From Actinomycetospora callitridis (GTDB lineage: Bacteria > Actinomycetota > Actinomycetes > Mycobacteriales > Pseudonocardiaceae), in assembly GCF_028737265.1 (NCBI RefSeq), contig NZ_JAQZAK010000005.1, forward strand, positions 124,001-188,000: a stretch of 64,000 bases of DNA. The letters run 5' to 3'. Shown here one piece after another: positions 62,501 to 64,000 of the stretch (positions are counted from its first letter, which is position 1; each line of letters opens with the position of its first letter). The translations under genes and the position numbers were made by a program. Below the pieces are notes generated by a model. The model was not told the DNA's origin. It saw nothing but the letters and a program-made list of their open reading frames with translations, and searched no databases.

Positions 62501-62552
62501 CCCGCGTGCCTAGTGTCCGCGATCACGTCACCCAGCATGTGGAGGTACACAG

Positions 62553-64000
62553 ATGGCCATGTACGCGGCCCCGGGCACCGACGGCTCGGTCGTCACTTTC
62601 AAGCCCCGTTACGACCACTTCATCGGCGGCGAGTACGTCGCGCCGGCGAAGGGCCAGTACTTCGAGAACCCGACCCCGATCACGGGTCAGACGTTCACGG
62701 AGGTCGCCCGCGGCACCGCCGACGACATCGAGAAGGCCCTCGACGCCGCCGAGGCCGCTGCCCCGGCCTGGGGCAGGACCTCGGTCGGCGAGCGCGCGAA
62801 CGTCCTGAACAAGATGGCGGACCGCATCGAGGCGAACCTCGAGATGATCGCCATCGCCGAGTCCTGGGAGAACGGGAAGGCCTGCCGCGAGACCCTCGTG
62901 GCCGACATCCCGCTCGCGATCGACCACCTCCGCTACTTCGCGGGCGCGATCCGGGCGCAGGAGGGCGGCCTCTCCCAGATCGACAACGACACGGTCGCCT
63001 ACCACTTCCACGAGCCCCTGGGCGTCGTCGGGCAGATCATCCCCTGGAACTTCCCGATCCTCATGGCGATCTGGAAGCTCGCGCCCGCCATCGCGGCCGG
63101 CAACGCGGTGGTCCTCAAGCCCGCCGAGCAGACCCCGGCCTCGATCCACGTCCTCATGGACGTCGTCGCCGACCTGCTCCCGGCCGGCGTCATCAACATC
63201 GTGAACGGCTTCGGCGTCGAGGCGGGCAAGCCGCTGGCCTCGTCGAGCCGCATCCGCAAGATCGCGTTCACGGGTGAGACCACCACCGGGCGGCTGATCT
63301 CCCAGTACGCCTCGGAGAACCTCATCCCGGTCACCCTCGAGCTCGGTGGCAAGAGCCCCAACGTCTTCTTCGACGACGTCGCGGCGCAGCAGGACGCCTT
63401 CTACGACAAGGCGCTCGAGGGCTTCACGATGTTCGCCCTGAACCAGGGCGAGGTCTGCACCTGCCCGTCGCGTGCGCTCATCCAGGGCGGCATCTACGAC
63501 GAGTTCCTCGGCCAGGCCGTCAAGCGGACCGAGCAGGTCAAGCAGGGCAACCCCCTCGACACCGACACGATGATCGGCGCCCAGGCCTCGAACGACCAGT
63601 TCGAGAAGATCCTGTCCTACATCGACATCGGTCGCCAGGAGGGCGCGAAGATCCTCACCGGCGGCGAGAAGGCCGACCTCGGCGGCGACCTCTCGGGCGG
63701 CTACTACATCCAGCCCACCGTGTTCGAGGGCGACAACAAGATGCGGGTCTTCCAGGAGGAGATCTTCGGGCCGGTCGTCTCGGTCGCGCGGTTCACCGAC
63801 TACGACGACGCCATGAGCATCGCGAACGACACCCTCTACGGACTCGGCGCCGGAGTGTGGTCGCGGGACGCCAACACGGCCTACCGTGCAGGGCGGGACA
63901 TCCAGGCCGGCCGTGTCTGGGTGAACAACTACCACGCCTACCCGGCCCACGCGGCCTTCGGCGGGTACAAGCAGTCGGGCATCGGGCGCGAGAACCACAA
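62553..64000 (+). CDS. Acetaldehyde-type aldehyde dehydrogenase (ExaC/AldB-like), 3' end cut by the window
   Basis: 482 residues are visible and the frame is open at the window end. It carries Trp-Asn-Phe-Pro-Ile, the catalytic base Glu263 in Leu-Glu-Leu-Gly-Gly-Lys-Ser-Pro, and nucleophile Cys302 in [11 protein letters not shown]. The Cys-Thr-Cys version is typical of acetaldehyde/chloroacetaldehyde dehydrogenases of the ExaC group, which oxidise aldehydes to acids with NAD. GGAGG lies eight bases before the ATG. The visible end (Gly-Ile-Gly-Arg-Glu-Asn-His) is within about 25 residues of the usual C-terminus. Confidence 0.94.
   Translation, partial: MAMYAAPGTDGSVVTFKPRYDHFIGGEYVAPAKGQYFENPTPITGQTFTEVARGTADDIEKALDAAEAAAPAWGRTSVGERANVLNKMADRIEANLEMIAIAESWENGKACRETLVADIPLAIDHLRYFAGAIRAQEGGLSQIDNDTVAYHFHEPLGVVGQIIPWNFPILMAIWKLAPAIAAGNAVVLKPAEQTPASIHVLMDVVADLLPAGVINIVNGFGVEAGKPLASSSRIRKIAFTGETTTGRLISQYASENLIPVTLELGGKSPNVFFDDVAAQQDAFYDKALEGFTMFALNQGEVCTCPSRALIQGGIYDEFLGQAVKRTEQVKQGNPLDTDTMIGAQASNDQFEKILSYIDIGRQEGAKILTGGEKADLGGDLSGGYYIQPTVFEGDNKMRVFQEEIFGPVVSVARFTDYDDAMSIANDTLYGLGAGVWSRDANTAYRAGRDIQAGRVWVNNYHAYPAHAAFGGYKQSGIGRENH

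Noticed and set aside
62523..63998. 491-residue minus-strand frame opposite the aldehyde dehydrogenase
   Set aside because: Val/Asp/Arg-rich antisense shadow; the plus strand encodes all aldehyde dehydrogenase motifs.

Overview
The window is very GC-rich (roughly 70% or more by eye), densely coding, and uses many GTG starts and 4-base stop/start overlaps. Gene content points to an actinobacterium of the Pseudonocardiaceae or a close relative (an Actinomycetospora/Pseudonocardia-type genome; the genus is inference). The strongest pointers are the gene order ppa-dacB-zinc peptidase-tilS-hpt, then ftsH-folE-folP-folB-folK-DUF3180-DUF6779-DUF2520-panC-panD-coaX, which mirrors the mycobacterial chromosome, together with a DUF3558 lipoprotein, an F420-type LLM oxidoreductase and an HtdX/FabG4/FadA2-like lipid locus. 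No tRNA, rRNA, CRISPR array, prophage or transposase was seen.

Layout. 1-2 kb: end of an MBL-fold hydrolase, then a divergent HxlR regulator/SRPBCC pair. 1.8-8.2 kb: thiolase, high-molecular-weight FabG and MaoC hydratase in one operon, divergent from a TetR regulator and an acyl-CoA oxidase-like flavoenzyme. 8.4-16.2 kb: envelope and small metabolic genes (DUF4190, phosphodiester glycosidase, TerC, DUF309, DJ-1, pcaB-pcaC, DUF3558, FBP). 16.3-21.4 kb: four genes sharing a carboxypeptidase-regulatory-like (transthyretin/CnaB-like) beta-sandwich domain fused to an MFS transporter, a DUF1275 membrane protein, a YceI lipid-binding protein and a stand-alone triple-domain protein; a fifth member, a DHA2-type MFS pump with three such domains, lies with its MarR regulator at 33.9-37.1 kb. 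21.6-33.7 kb: acyl-CoA dehydrogenase, DMT transporter, DUF202 pair, sulfite-oxidase-like protein, a Pro/Gly-rich single-pass membrane protein, and a fatty-acid/CoA group (flavin reductase, thioesterase, LLM, MaoC, thiolase, enoyl-CoA hydratase) interrupted by a DUF559-type gene bracketed by hairpin repeats. 37.2-59.8 kb: the conserved housekeeping block, interrupted by a MacAB-like ABC exporter, a DUF5666-like protein and a HerA-like ATPase between hpt and ftsH, and by PrsW inside the fol-pan operon. 59.9-64 kb: a Pro-rich membrane protein, then a GAF-domain regulator divergent from an acetaldehyde-type aldehyde dehydrogenase cut by the window end.

How the parts work together. The fol genes make tetrahydrofolate from GTP. 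panC, panD and coaX lead from pantoate and aspartate to phosphopantetheine and so to CoA, which feeds the many acyl-CoA enzymes elsewhere in the window. Most regulators sit divergent to or immediately upstream of their probable targets, with visible inverted repeats between them.

Most noteworthy: (1) the shared beta-sandwich domain network on transporters and a YceI protein that lack export signals; (2) at least four families of dispersed palindromic repeats, one of which has become part of the tilS coding sequence and another of which brackets the DUF559 gene and supplies its last codons and stop; (3) a membrane protein with nine Thr-x-x-hydrophobic motifs resembling FHA-domain ligands.
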